Origin: an uncultured Clostridia bacterium
GTDB taxonomy: Bacteria > Bacillota > Clostridia > Christensenellales > Pumilibacteraceae
Reading direction: 5' to 3'
Length of the DNA: 64,000 bases
Assembly (NCBI GenBank): GCA_947175335.1
Contig: CAMWMF010000003.1
Location: 84,606-148,605, forward strand
The notes under the pieces are model-generated. The model was not told the DNA's origin and did not search any database. It was given only the letters and a program-made list of their open reading frames with translations. This document shows positions 30,314-38,020 of the stretch, one piece after another; position 1 is the stretch's first letter; each line of letters begins with the position of its first letter. The translations under genes and the position numbers were made by a program.

Positions 30314-30342
30314 TTGACAAAAGGGAAAATATTTTATATAAT
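30314..30342 (+). promoter_or_regulatory. SigA-type promoter of rpsU
   Basis: TTGACA (30314-30319), 17 nt, TATAAT (30337-30342); both hexamers perfect, 53 nt before the ATG. Confidence 0.93.
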
Positions 30343-30395
30343 ATGTAAGCTAACATTAGCAAATCGGAGTTCTCGGAACGAAGGAGGTGTGAATA

Positions 30396-30569
30396 ATGGC
30401 AGTAATCCGCGTAGGCGAAAACGAATCGCTCGACAGCGCACTCAAACGTTTCAAACGTAAGTGCCAAAAGGATAATATCCTCGGCGATATGCGCAAAAAG
30501 GAGTACTACGAAAAGCCCTCCGTCAAGCGTAAAAAGAAGAAGGAAGCAGCTCGTAAACGCTTCCGTTAA
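30396..30569 (+). CDS. rpsU: 30S ribosomal protein S21
   Basis: A 57-aa basic protein reading [20 protein letters not shown] at the N terminus and ending with a run of Lys/Arg ([12 protein letters not shown]). This is the standard bS21 sequence, a small subunit protein near the anti-Shine-Dalgarno end of 16S rRNA. AAGGAGGTG lies 6 nt before the ATG. It is monocistronic between its own promoter and terminator; dnaG, rpoD or yqeY, frequent neighbours elsewhere, are absent. Confidence 0.97.
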   Translation: MAVIRVGENESLDSALKRFKRKCQKDNILGDMRKKEYYEKPSVKRKKKKEAARKRFR

Positions 30570-30625
30570 TGTTCCGAACCAAAAAGAATTTTACTACGGT
30601 TAAGTCCGTAGCATAAATTTATTTC

Positions 30626-30661
30626 CGCGGTACCGCAAATATCGGTATCGCGTTTTCTTTT
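30626..30661 (+). terminator. Terminator after rpsU
   Basis: CGCGGTACCG (30626-30635) pairs with CGGTATCGCG (30643-30652), one wobble, followed by TTTTCTTTT. A second hairpin, CTACGG/CCGTAG, lies just upstream near 30594. Confidence 0.9.
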
Positions 30662-30683
30662 GTCGTCGTCACAATATTTTGCG

Positions 30684-30706
30684 TGCGGTTTTCGACGAAA
30701 AACGCA
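30684..30706. promoter_or_regulatory. Near-perfect 23-bp palindrome resembling a 0A box
   Basis: TGCGGTTTTCGACGAAAAACGCA is too long to cite as one motif in full detail: arms TGCG/CGCA and TTTTCG/CGAAAA surround a central A at 30695 with one mismatch. The core TTCGACGAA differs by one base in each orientation from the Spo0A box TGTCGAA. It lies 50 nt upstream of a -35 for the orphan Spo0A-like gene. Confidence 0.55.
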
Positions 30707-30754
30707 GTATGTTGCGGTGCATAAAAGTATACAAAATCGCCCATTTGCAAACTG

Positions 30755-30783
30755 TTGACATTTAGCTTTTTATGCGTTTTAAT
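30755..30783 (+). promoter_or_regulatory. SigA-type promoter of the Spo0A-like gene
   Basis: TTGACA (30755-30760), 17 nt, TTTAAT (30778-30783), 36 nt before the ATG. Confidence 0.8.
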
Positions 30784-30818
30784 GGGATTACTCTCAAAAA
30801 ACTTGAACGGAGTGACTC

Positions 30819-31145
30819 ATGAAAAAACGAGATTTTATTATCATTACGCTAGTGAAAATAGGGTTTCGCACCTCGCTGAAAGGCTTTGACCAATTTTGTA
30901 TGTGCTTGGATTTGTATTCCGAGGACCCGACGCGCACTATCGGCAGCATTTACGAATGTATTGCGCGCAACTTTAACTGCACTGTAAGTTCGGTGGAAAA
31001 GAATTTGCGCCGTCTCTTTATGAGCTCCAACGCCACCGCCGCAATAAGCCGACTGTTCGGCATGGAGTTTTGCGACACAGGCAACAAGGAAATCGTGTCT
31101 ATGTTTTCCAACTACGTATCGTTACAACGCGGATGCTACTGTTAA
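30819..31145 (+). CDS. Stand-alone Spo0A C-terminal DNA-binding domain protein
   Basis: The 108-aa protein aligns with the effector domain of the sporulation master regulator Spo0A: LVKIGFRTSLKGFDQF corresponds to the HEIGVPAHIKGY helix, IYECIARNFNCTVSSVEKNL to the recognition region (family SRVERAIRHA) and AISRLFGM to the SLFGYT segment. In the recognition helix the Glu and second Arg are kept, the first Arg reads Ser and the second contact Arg reads Lys. No phospho-receiver domain is encoded upstream; that space holds a terminator and a promoter. ACGGAGTGA precedes the ATG. It may be a phosphorylation-independent relative of Spo0A; targets are unknown. Confidence 0.8.
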   Translation: MKKRDFIIITLVKIGFRTSLKGFDQFCMCLDLYSEDPTRTIGSIYECIARNFNCTVSSVEKNLRRLFMSSNATAAISRLFGMEFCDTGNKEIVSMFSNYVSLQRGCYC

Positions 31146-31346
31146 TTCGGAATTCGGAATTATGAATTAGGAATTAATAAAAGGATAATATTAAGAGATT
31201 GTGCGGCTATGCATAAATACCTCGTGAGGCTAAAAAGGCGTTAGCCGCATTTATATAACACAAAAAAATCACACAGTTTGTAACTGTGTGAAATAATAGC
31301 CGTATTACCGATAATTCCGAATTCCGCATTCCTAATTCCGAATTAT
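31144..31346. repeat. MITE-like element with AATTCGGAATT terminal inverted repeats
   Basis: The left end (31144-31176) carries AATTCGGAATTCGGAATTA and the right end (31312-31346) carries its complement-type series TAATTCCGAATTCCG. The 135-bp interior has GCGGCTA/TAGCCGC pairing and the argH terminator. The left end begins inside the stop codon of the Spo0A-like gene and the right end reaches the argH stop. No open frame is present. Confidence 0.75.
31262..31290 (-). terminator. Terminator of argGH
   Basis: On the minus strand CACACAGTT pairs perfectly with AACTGTGTG (31270-31278 and 31282-31290), followed by seven T (31268-31262). Confidence 0.88.
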
Positions 31347-31348
31347 AC

Positions 31349-32722
31349 CTATATCTTGTTTAGTTCGTTGCGTAGTACCTTTAACTGCCTATCGATTTCC
31401 TCGCTTGCGCAACCGCCGATTGCTTTGCGGCGGGCGATTGCGTTTTTGGGCAGAACGGCTTTAAGTATTCCGTCGTCGAACAGCGGTGAAAACTTTTTGT
31501 ATTCGTCAACCGTAAGGCTTTGCAAGGTCTTGCCGTTATCAATGCAGTACAGTACGATTTTTCCCGTCACTTCGTGCGCGGCGCGGAAGGGTAGACCCTT
31601 GGCGGCAAGGTAGTCGGCGCACTCGGTCGCGCAGGAGTGTCCGCCCGCGGAAGCGGCGTTCATGTTTTGCCTGTTGAATTCCACTGCGTTCATAAACGCC
31701 GTAAATACTTTAAGCGACAGCGACAGCGTGTTCACCGCGTCGAACAGCGGTTCTTTGTCCTCTTGCATATCCTTGTTGTAGGCGAGTGGTAAGCCTTTCA
31801 TTACGGTTATCATACTCATAAGGTCGCCCACAACTCTTCCGCACTTGCCGCGAAGCAATTCGTTTACGTCGGGGTTTTTCTTTTGCGGCATAATGGACGA
31901 GCCCGTGCTGAATTCATCAGGCAAAATCAAAAAACCGAATTCTTCGCCCGACCAGTAAACGAACTCCTCGTTTATGCGCGAAAGGTGAAGCATAGCTTGC
32001 GTTGCGCACGACAGGTATTCCACCGCGAAATCGCGGTCGCTCACACCGTCCAGCGAGTTTTGCGTTACGCCGTCAAAGCCCAAAAACTTAGCGGTATATT
32101 CGCGATCGATGGGGAAGGTGGTGGAAGCGCACGCCCCGCTGCCCAGCGGTAAAACGTTTACGCGCTTGCGGCAGTCGATAAGCCGCTGCGCGTCGCGCAA
32201 AAACATATTGGCGTAAGCAAGCAGGTAATGTCCGAGCGTGGTGGGCTGCGCCTTTTGCATATGCGTGTATGCGGGCATAGCGGTAGCTTTTTCTTTTTCC
32301 GCCTTATCCGCAAGGGCAGTGACAAGCGTTTTTAAAAGTCCTATCTGCTCGTCTATGCCGTCGCGAAGGTATAAACGTATATCGGTAGCTACTTGGTCGT
32401 TGCGGCTGCGCGCCGTATGCAGCTTTTTGCCGACGTCGCCCACGCGCGATACAAGCGTGTTTTCCACAAACGAGTGGATATCCTCCGCGCCGACCGGTTC
32501 GAGTTTTCCGTTGTCGATATCGGCAAGTATGGCTTTAAGCGCGGCGGCGAGCGTTTTTGCTTCGTCCTCAGTTATTATGCCGCATTTACCAAGCATTGTG
32601 CAATGCGCTATCGAGCCTCGAATATCCTGACGGTACATAAGGCGGTCAAAGGGGAGCGAGTCGTTAAACTGCTCGGCTATATCGTTAAGCTCGGCGGTAA
32701 ACCTGCCCGACCAAAGTTTCAT
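31349..32722 (-). CDS. argH: Argininosuccinate lyase
   Basis: The 457-aa enzyme splits argininosuccinate into arginine and fumarate. It begins MKLWSGRF, has HTARSRNDQVATD, MPAYTHMQKAQPT and the superfamily signature GSSIMPQKKNPD with the flexible catalytic loop. The start at 32722 is chosen over in-frame upstream codons because MKLWSGRF is the family N terminus and GAGGTAAC precedes it. It is downstream of argG in the same direction with 69 nt between, forming argGH. Confidence 0.97.
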   Translation of the reverse strand: MKLWSGRFTAELNDIAEQFNDSLPFDRLMYRQDIRGSIAHCTMLGKCGIITEDEAKTLAAALKAILADIDNGKLEPVGAEDIHSFVENTLVSRVGDVGKKLHTARSRNDQVATDIRLYLRDGIDEQIGLLKTLVTALADKAEKEKATAMPAYTHMQKAQPTTLGHYLLAYANMFLRDAQRLIDCRKRVNVLPLGSGACASTTFPIDREYTAKFLGFDGVTQNSLDGVSDRDFAVEYLSCATQAMLHLSRINEEFVYWSGEEFGFLILPDEFSTGSSIMPQKKNPDVNELLRGKCGRVVGDLMSMITVMKGLPLAYNKDMQEDKEPLFDAVNTLSLSLKVFTAFMNAVEFNRQNMNAASAGGHSCATECADYLAAKGLPFRAAHEVTGKIVLYCIDNGKTLQSLTVDEYKKFSPLFDDGILKAVLPKNAIARRKAIGGCASEEIDRQLKVLRNELNKI

Positions 32723-32791
32723 AGTTACCTCGTAAAAAAGTGTTATGTCGAAAAGTGCGGACGTCAATCCGCACTTTTATGTTAATTCAGA

Positions 32792-34012
32792 CTATTTCTT
32801 GTTGTTTTTGTTGTTCTTTTCCAGCATTTTGGCGCGAACCTTGAGGGGCAAGCCGAACAGGTTGATAAAGCCCGCCGAATCCTTTTGGTCGTAAACGTCA
32901 TCCTCGCCGAAGGTGGCAATATCCTCGTCGTATAGCGAGTAGGGGGAGGTCATGCCGGCGGGCGTGATTTTGCCCTTGAACAGTTTAAGCTTGGTCGTGC
33001 CGGTAACGTACTCCTGCGTTTGGTCGACGAAAGCGGACAAAGCTTCGCGGAGCGGAGTGTACCACTTGCCGTCGTATACGAGCTCGGCAAACTTGATAGC
33101 TATATGCTCTTTAAAGTGCGCGGTATCGCGGTCGAGGGTGATTTCCTCCAAATTCTTGTGCGCCGCGTAAAGTATGGAGCCTGCGGGGTTTTCGTAAACG
33201 CCGCGCGACTTCATGCCGACAAGGCGGTTTTCCACCATGTCGTCTACGCCCACGCCGTGCTTGGAGCCGATTTCGTTAAGCGTTTCGATAAGCGCGACGG
33301 GCGAAAGCTTTTTGCCGTTTACGGCGGTGGGGATACCCTTTACCCAGTCGATAGTTACGTATTCGGCGGTGTCGGGCGTGTCCTTAATGGGCTTGCTTAT
33401 AAGCAGCATTTCGTCCTTAGGCTCGTTGGCGGGGTCCTCGAGGTCGCTGCCTTCGTGCGAAAGGTGCCAAAGGTTGCGGTCCATGGAATAGTTGTGCTCT
33501 TTGGTTACGGGCACGTCCAGTCCGTGCGCGGTAGCGTAGTCTATTTCGTCGTCGCGCGATTTGAGGTCCCAAATACGCCACGGCGCGATAATCTTCATAT
33601 CGGGTGCGAGCGCCTTGATAGACAGCTCGAAGCGAACCTGGTCGTTGCCTTTGCCGGTGCAGCCGTGGCAGATAGCGTCGGCTTTTTCCTTTTTGGCGAT
33701 TTCCACCAAGCGTTTGGCGATTACGGGACGGGCGAACGACGTGCCCAAAAGGTACTTGCCCTCGTACACCGCGCCCGCCTTGATGGTGGGGAATATGCAG
33801 TCGGTTACAAACTCGTCTTTAAGGTCCTCTATGTAGAGTTTTTCCGCTCCGCTCTTTTTGGCTTTTTCGTGAAGCGGGGCAAGCTCTTCGCCCTGACCGA
33901 CGTCGGCGGCGACGGCTATAACGTCGCAGTCGTAGTTTTCCTTTAACCAAGGAATGATGATGGTGGTATCGAGACCGCCCGAATACGCAAGAACAACGCG
34001 CATTTTTGCCAT
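32792..34012 (-). CDS. argG: Argininosuccinate synthase
   Basis: The 406-aa enzyme condenses citrulline and aspartate using ATP. The N-terminal PP-loop AYSGGLDTT is intact and followed by [13 protein letters not shown] and [12 protein letters not shown]. The ATG at 34012 begins [13 protein letters not shown] with AAGGAGT upstream; the 32 residues open upstream do not resemble the family. With argH it forms the last two steps of arginine synthesis; the other arg genes and argR are not in the window, and no T-box or ARG box was recognised in the leader. Confidence 0.97.
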   Translation of the reverse strand: MAKMRVVLAYSGGLDTTIIIPWLKENYDCDVIAVAADVGQGEELAPLHEKAKKSGAEKLYIEDLKDEFVTDCIFPTIKAGAVYEGKYLLGTSFARPVIAKRLVEIAKKEKADAICHGCTGKGNDQVRFELSIKALAPDMKIIAPWRIWDLKSRDDEIDYATAHGLDVPVTKEHNYSMDRNLWHLSHEGSDLEDPANEPKDEMLLISKPIKDTPDTAEYVTIDWVKGIPTAVNGKKLSPVALIETLNEIGSKHGVGVDDMVENRLVGMKSRGVYENPAGSILYAAHKNLEEITLDRDTAHFKEHIAIKFAELVYDGKWYTPLREALSAFVDQTQEYVTGTTKLKLFKGKITPAGMTSPYSLYDEDIATFGEDDVYDQKDSAGFINLFGLPLKVRAKMLEKNNKNNKK

Positions 34013-34229
34013 AAGTATGTACTCCTTAACGTAAAAAATATTAACATACGTATTGTATAATAATTTGTAACAAAAAGCAAACGAATTCGCGCAACAATCT
34101 AAGCCCAAGCAAAATTTTACAGAAAAAGCTTTTATATAATATGGGTATATTGTTCATATAAAAGTCAGGAAGTAAGTTTGTTTTGCTACTTCTTTCCAAA
34201 AAGAAGTAGGAATTTATATTATTTAATGT
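34013..34229. other. Intergenic region between argG and the first large lipoprotein gene
   Basis: This stretch has no gene. It holds the argG leader, an inverted repeat CTTTTATAT/ATATAAAAG (34129-34137, 34156-34164), and a hairpin CTACTTCTTT/AAAGAAGTAG (34186-34195, 34200-34209) whose sequence recurs at 49083-49106. Confidence 0.7.
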
Positions 34230-34258
34230 TTGACAAAGTGCCCTAAAAGTGGTATTAT
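34230..34258 (+). promoter_or_regulatory. SigA-type promoter of the first large lipoprotein gene
   Basis: TTGACA (34230-34235), 17 nt, TATTAT (34253-34258). Confidence 0.85.
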
Positions 34259-34264
34259 AAATCA

Positions 34265-34337
34265 ATATTACAACTTTTGTGCGGCAACGGCGCCGTCAAC
34301 GGTTCGTTTTGGCGTACAAAAAAATCTGTTGTAATAT
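34265..34337 (+). promoter_or_regulatory. Structured 5' leader closed by a 10-bp inverted repeat
   Basis: ATATTACAAC (34265-34274) at the expected transcript start pairs perfectly with GTTGTAATAT (34328-34337). Inside lies the self-complementary ACGGCGCCGT. The ribosome-binding site AAAAGG follows the closing stem, so folding could affect translation or stability. It does not match a riboswitch that I know. Confidence 0.5.
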
Positions 34338-34354
34338 GCGAAAAGGTTATATTT

Positions 34355-37300
34355 ATGAAATTACGTAAGCCTATCCTTGTAACGATAATATTAGCGCTGG
34401 TCGCGGCTATGATGATGTTTGCCGTGGCTTGCGGCGGCGATGACGCTGCCAAAACATATACGATGAGGTTTGAAACGTACGGCGGTACGGAAATCGAACC
34501 TATAACCGCGGTCGGCGGCAGCATGATTTTTGCGCCGAACGACCCCGAAAAGGCAGGCAGCACGTTTGCGGGCTGGTATACCGATTCCAACTTCGGCGGC
34601 GAAGCGGTAACAATTCCCAATATAATGCCCAATAATAACGTTACGTATTACGCCAAGTTCGACGTGCCCAAAACCGAGTACACCGTTATTTACGAATACA
34701 ACAAGGGTAAAGTCCCGCACGCAAAGGATATACCCAACGTCACTGTACAAGCGGGCGAGAGCGTTACTGTTGCCGACGGCAACGATTACGGCGCGGTAGG
34801 CTATATGTTTATGGGCTGGTCGATTTACCCCAACGGACTTGTTACCGACGTAAAGCAGGACGGACAGTACAACGCGGGCGACAAGATTACGCTTACCGAC
34901 AAAAACGTTAAGCTTTACGCGCAGTGGGCGGTGGAATATACCGACGCGCGCAAGGAAAACGGCGATAAGGTCTACGTATACGAGCCGCTTATCGGCAAGG
35001 GCAAGGGCGCGGCAAAGCTTATTCGCGCCGACGAAACAAAGCAAGACCTTGACGGCTTTGTAAGGGCCGGTACCGAAACCATATCGGGCAGCAACGAATT
35101 TACGTTCTATGCCGACGAGTTTGACGACGGCGAATTCAGCGGCAGGCTTAACGCCGATCGCACGTACGCCACGGCGGACGGTAACCAAGGTCAGTACGTT
35201 ATGTACGACTATACGTTCGATTTGATATATGCCGATTACACTTTGGCGCTGGACGGCTTCGGCTATGCGGTAATGACACAGGTTGTCGGCGACCAAATCA
35301 GCGTTTTTGCCAGCGGCGATTACGAGTACGACTCCGAGCAAGACGACTACATATTCAAATACAATGAACCCAAGGACGATGACGACGCAAAACCCAAAAC
35401 GTCGTACTTTAAAGTCTCACGGCAAAGTGTGGAAATCGACGGTAAGCAAACCGATTTCGACGGCATGTTTGTCAGAATCGGAAACGAGAGCGGCACATTT
35501 GCCAACGTAACATATTTCAGCGACGATGCGGAGTTGAGCATGTTAATGCTTGACGGTTACGGCAATGCAATGCTCAACGTCTACGACGGTAATACCGTTA
35601 TTAAGGAAATACAAGGCGTATATTACGGCACGGACAATTACACGGACGTAACCGGCGAGTGGCAGTTTGAACCGGTAGCCGCGGTAAACGACGGCTTTGA
35701 TTTCAAATTCACTTTGGCTACCGTGCCGGTAAATACAGGTGCTAACACCGTATATTATTCGGTATTCTATGAGTGCGACGAAACCGTCGTAGGCAAGTAT
35801 ACCGCGGAGGATGCGGCCGACAAGAGTACCTTGTACTTGGATGGATACGGCGAGGGTGAGTATATATCCAACGGCGTTCTTTACGTCGGTATTGTCGATG
35901 TAAAAGAAAACGGCATAGTCGAGTTTACCGAATGCAAACAGGGTGCAAACGGACAGTGGGTGAAAACCGACAACATAATGGTATTTGTAATAACCGCCGA
36001 CAAAAAATTCTCTGTCAGTAAGGACGGTTTTATAGTTGTAAATCACGTGCTTACCGATTATAACGGCAAGTCGACGGTGGTGGAAATTCCCGATACCGTT
36101 ACAGCGATAGCCGACGGCGCACTTAACAATACGAACACAGGCGTATCGCTCGTTTCCGTTACCGTTCCCGCAAGCGTGACCACGATAGGCGCGTGCGCCT
36201 TTGAAAACACCACCACGCTTCGCCGCGCGATATTCCTTTCTACTACGCCGGTCGCATTGGACCTTTCCAACGAAAACGACCCCTTCCGCTGGCCGGCGGG
36301 TGACTTTTTGATAGTCGTGCCTCAGGACGACGGTGTAATCGCAGCGTACAAGACGGCTTGGGAAAAATATGCTGACAAGATAGTCGGCGCCGTCGACGCA
36401 GCCAAATTGCCTCAATTCGAGGTGAACAGCGACGGCGTGCTTATTCGCTACAACAAGCCCGAGGACTTGGAGGAAGGCACACTGCTGGATTTGATCCTTC
36501 CCGACGAGGTAACGGCGATAGGCGCAAATGTGTTTAGCGGTGTTACCGGCATAAGAAGCGTAAACCTTAACAATGTAACAAAGGTGGGCGACTACGCATT
36601 CTACGCTTGTGCCGATCTTGAAAAGGTTATATTTGCCAAGTACGACGATGATGGCAACTTGGTAACAGGCGTTGAGGAATTGGGTATTATGGCGTTTGCC
36701 GCCTGCGACAAGCTTAACAACAGCGGCACGGAAAACGTGTTGGAGCTTCCCGCTATCAAGAAGATAGGCGAAAGTGCATTCAGCGGTTGCGCAAAACTCA
36801 GGCTCGTGCAGCTTGGCGAGGATATAGCCGAGATAGGCGACTTTGCATTCTATCAATGCAATATTTTCGAGGACGATCCCGCGCTTGTGGTAGAGCTTAT
36901 GGGCGAAAATGTGCCGACTATGGGCAACAAGGTTACGCTCGGCAATATCGCGTTCAGGTTCAAAGTGCAAAGTATCGAGGTTGCGCTTAACTGCTACAAG
37001 GCCGAAACTTGGAGCGCATACGTAAGACATTTGTACAAAGAGTCCGGCGAGGAAAAGGGCATGTACATAAGCGGCGACAACACGCTGGAATTGGACGGCA
37101 GGGCAATATATCAAGGCTCGTATGTGTGGATGTACGCGATTGACGGCGAAAAAATCACATTCTACGAATACGATTCGTCCAGCGATTCTAAGACGCATTA
37201 CGCCGCTATCGAGGGCAAGTACAAGGACGGCGTAATCAAGATAGCGATAGGCAGCACGGTGCATTACTTCAAGCGCATACAGGCGACTATGGAATATAAG

Positions 37301-37810
37301 TCCAACGACGGCAATTATACGCTCGTATGTAATCCGATGGATTTGTTGCCCGAAAATTATGAGAACAATACAGGCTATGCCGACGTCAAGTTTAACGGCA
37401 AAGACGTAAAGCTGTATATAAACGGCTACAACACAAAAGTCATTTACAAGTTCGAGGAAAACGGCAAGCTGTACGATATCTACATTTCGTTCGACGGCGA
37501 AGCGTTGAATATTACCAGAAAGCTTTCGCCCATTAAGTACGAGGATATTACGGCGCCCGACGGCAGCAAAATCACAATTCTCATTCAAAACGGTTATGCC
37601 TATATTTTGAAAGCCGAGTTTGAGTTTGTTGTTGACGAAGCGACGGGTCGTAAACTCTACTGGACGGAAGCGAGCGGTATGGGTGTAGTAGCCCAGCAAA
37701 AGGACAATGTGTTCACGTTCTCGTTCCGTTATCTCAACGACACGTATAACTTTACCGTAACGGTGTCTGTCGACTATAAAACATTTACTTACATGCCCAC
37801 TAAGGCATAG
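34355..37810 (+). CDS. Giant lipoprotein with InlB-B repeats and BspA-type leucine-rich repeats
   Basis: The 1151-aa product begins MKLRKPILV with a lipobox ending FAVAC at residue 26, so it is anchored outside the membrane. Two Listeria-Bacteroides repeats follow (ends FAGWYTD and FMGWSIYP). A central region contains three copies of an LxLDGxG motif. From about residue 570 come BspA/LRR_5-type repeats such as VTVPASVTTIGACAFENT, LILPDEVTAIGANVFSG and IKKIGESAFSGCAKL. The C-terminal third is beta-rich without a recognised domain. Such proteins bind host or polysaccharide ligands in other bacteria; the ligand here is unknown. The upstream 26 open codons are rejected as leader. Confidence 0.85.
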   Translation: MKLRKPILVTIILALVAAMMMFAVACGGDDAAKTYTMRFETYGGTEIEPITAVGGSMIFAPNDPEKAGSTFAGWYTDSNFGGEAVTIPNIMPNNNVTYYAKFDVPKTEYTVIYEYNKGKVPHAKDIPNVTVQAGESVTVADGNDYGAVGYMFMGWSIYPNGLVTDVKQDGQYNAGDKITLTDKNVKLYAQWAVEYTDARKENGDKVYVYEPLIGKGKGAAKLIRADETKQDLDGFVRAGTETISGSNEFTFYADEFDDGEFSGRLNADRTYATADGNQGQYVMYDYTFDLIYADYTLALDGFGYAVMTQVVGDQISVFASGDYEYDSEQDDYIFKYNEPKDDDDAKPKTSYFKVSRQSVEIDGKQTDFDGMFVRIGNESGTFANVTYFSDDAELSMLMLDGYGNAMLNVYDGNTVIKEIQGVYYGTDNYTDVTGEWQFEPVAAVNDGFDFKFTLATVPVNTGANTVYYSVFYECDETVVGKYTAEDAADKSTLYLDGYGEGEYISNGVLYVGIVDVKENGIVEFTECKQGANGQWVKTDNIMVFVITADKKFSVSKDGFIVVNHVLTDYNGKSTVVEIPDTVTAIADGALNNTNTGVSLVSVTVPASVTTIGACAFENTTTLRRAIFLSTTPVALDLSNENDPFRWPAGDFLIVVPQDDGVIAAYKTAWEKYADKIVGAVDAAKLPQFEVNSDGVLIRYNKPEDLEEGTLLDLILPDEVTAIGANVFSGVTGIRSVNLNNVTKVGDYAFYACADLEKVIFAKYDDDGNLVTGVEELGIMAFAACDKLNNSGTENVLELPAIKKIGESAFSGCAKLRLVQLGEDIAEIGDFAFYQCNIFEDDPALVVELMGENVPTMGNKVTLGNIAFRFKVQSIEVALNCYKAETWSAYVRHLYKESGEEKGMYISGDNTLELDGRAIYQGSYVWMYAIDGEKITFYEYDSSSDSKTHYAAIEGKYKDGVIKIAIGSTVHYFKRIQATMEYKSNDGNYTLVCNPMDLLPENYENNTGYADVKFNGKDVKLYINGYNTKVIYKFEENGKLYDIYISFDGEALNITRKLSPIKYEDITAPDGSKITILIQNGYAYILKAEFEFVVDEATGRKLYWTEASGMGVVAQQKDNVFTFSFRYLNDTYNFTVTVSVDYKTFTYMPTKA

Positions 37811-37919
37811 CTACTTATAAGTCATCTTTTTGGGAGATGGACGCGCAAGGGCGGGTGTGGTTCTTACCCACTCAAACCGCGTAAATGTTCGCACCGAAAT
37901 GCGCACATCAACAACCGAC

Positions 37920-37946
37920 AATTCCGAATTCATAATTCCGAATTAA
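37920..37946. repeat. AATTCCGAATT repeat, single cluster
   Basis: AATTCCGAATTCATAATTCC and following CGAATTAA is the reverse-orientation form of the dispersed unit. It stands between the two large lipoprotein genes. The rest of the 210-nt gap has a small hairpin (CGCAC/GTGCG near 37970) and no gene. Confidence 0.8.
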
Positions 37947-38020
37947 ACTAAATACCGTTATCAATTTTTCGCACAAGGAAGTGCGTAAGGGTTTAATATT
38001 ACCTTAAAGGAGAAGACACT

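Noticed and set aside
35543..37699. Open frame of 718 codons opposite the first giant lipoprotein gene
   Set aside because: Composition (Tyr, Val, Arg-rich) is that of an antisense shadow and the plus-strand product has clear repeats and a lipobox.
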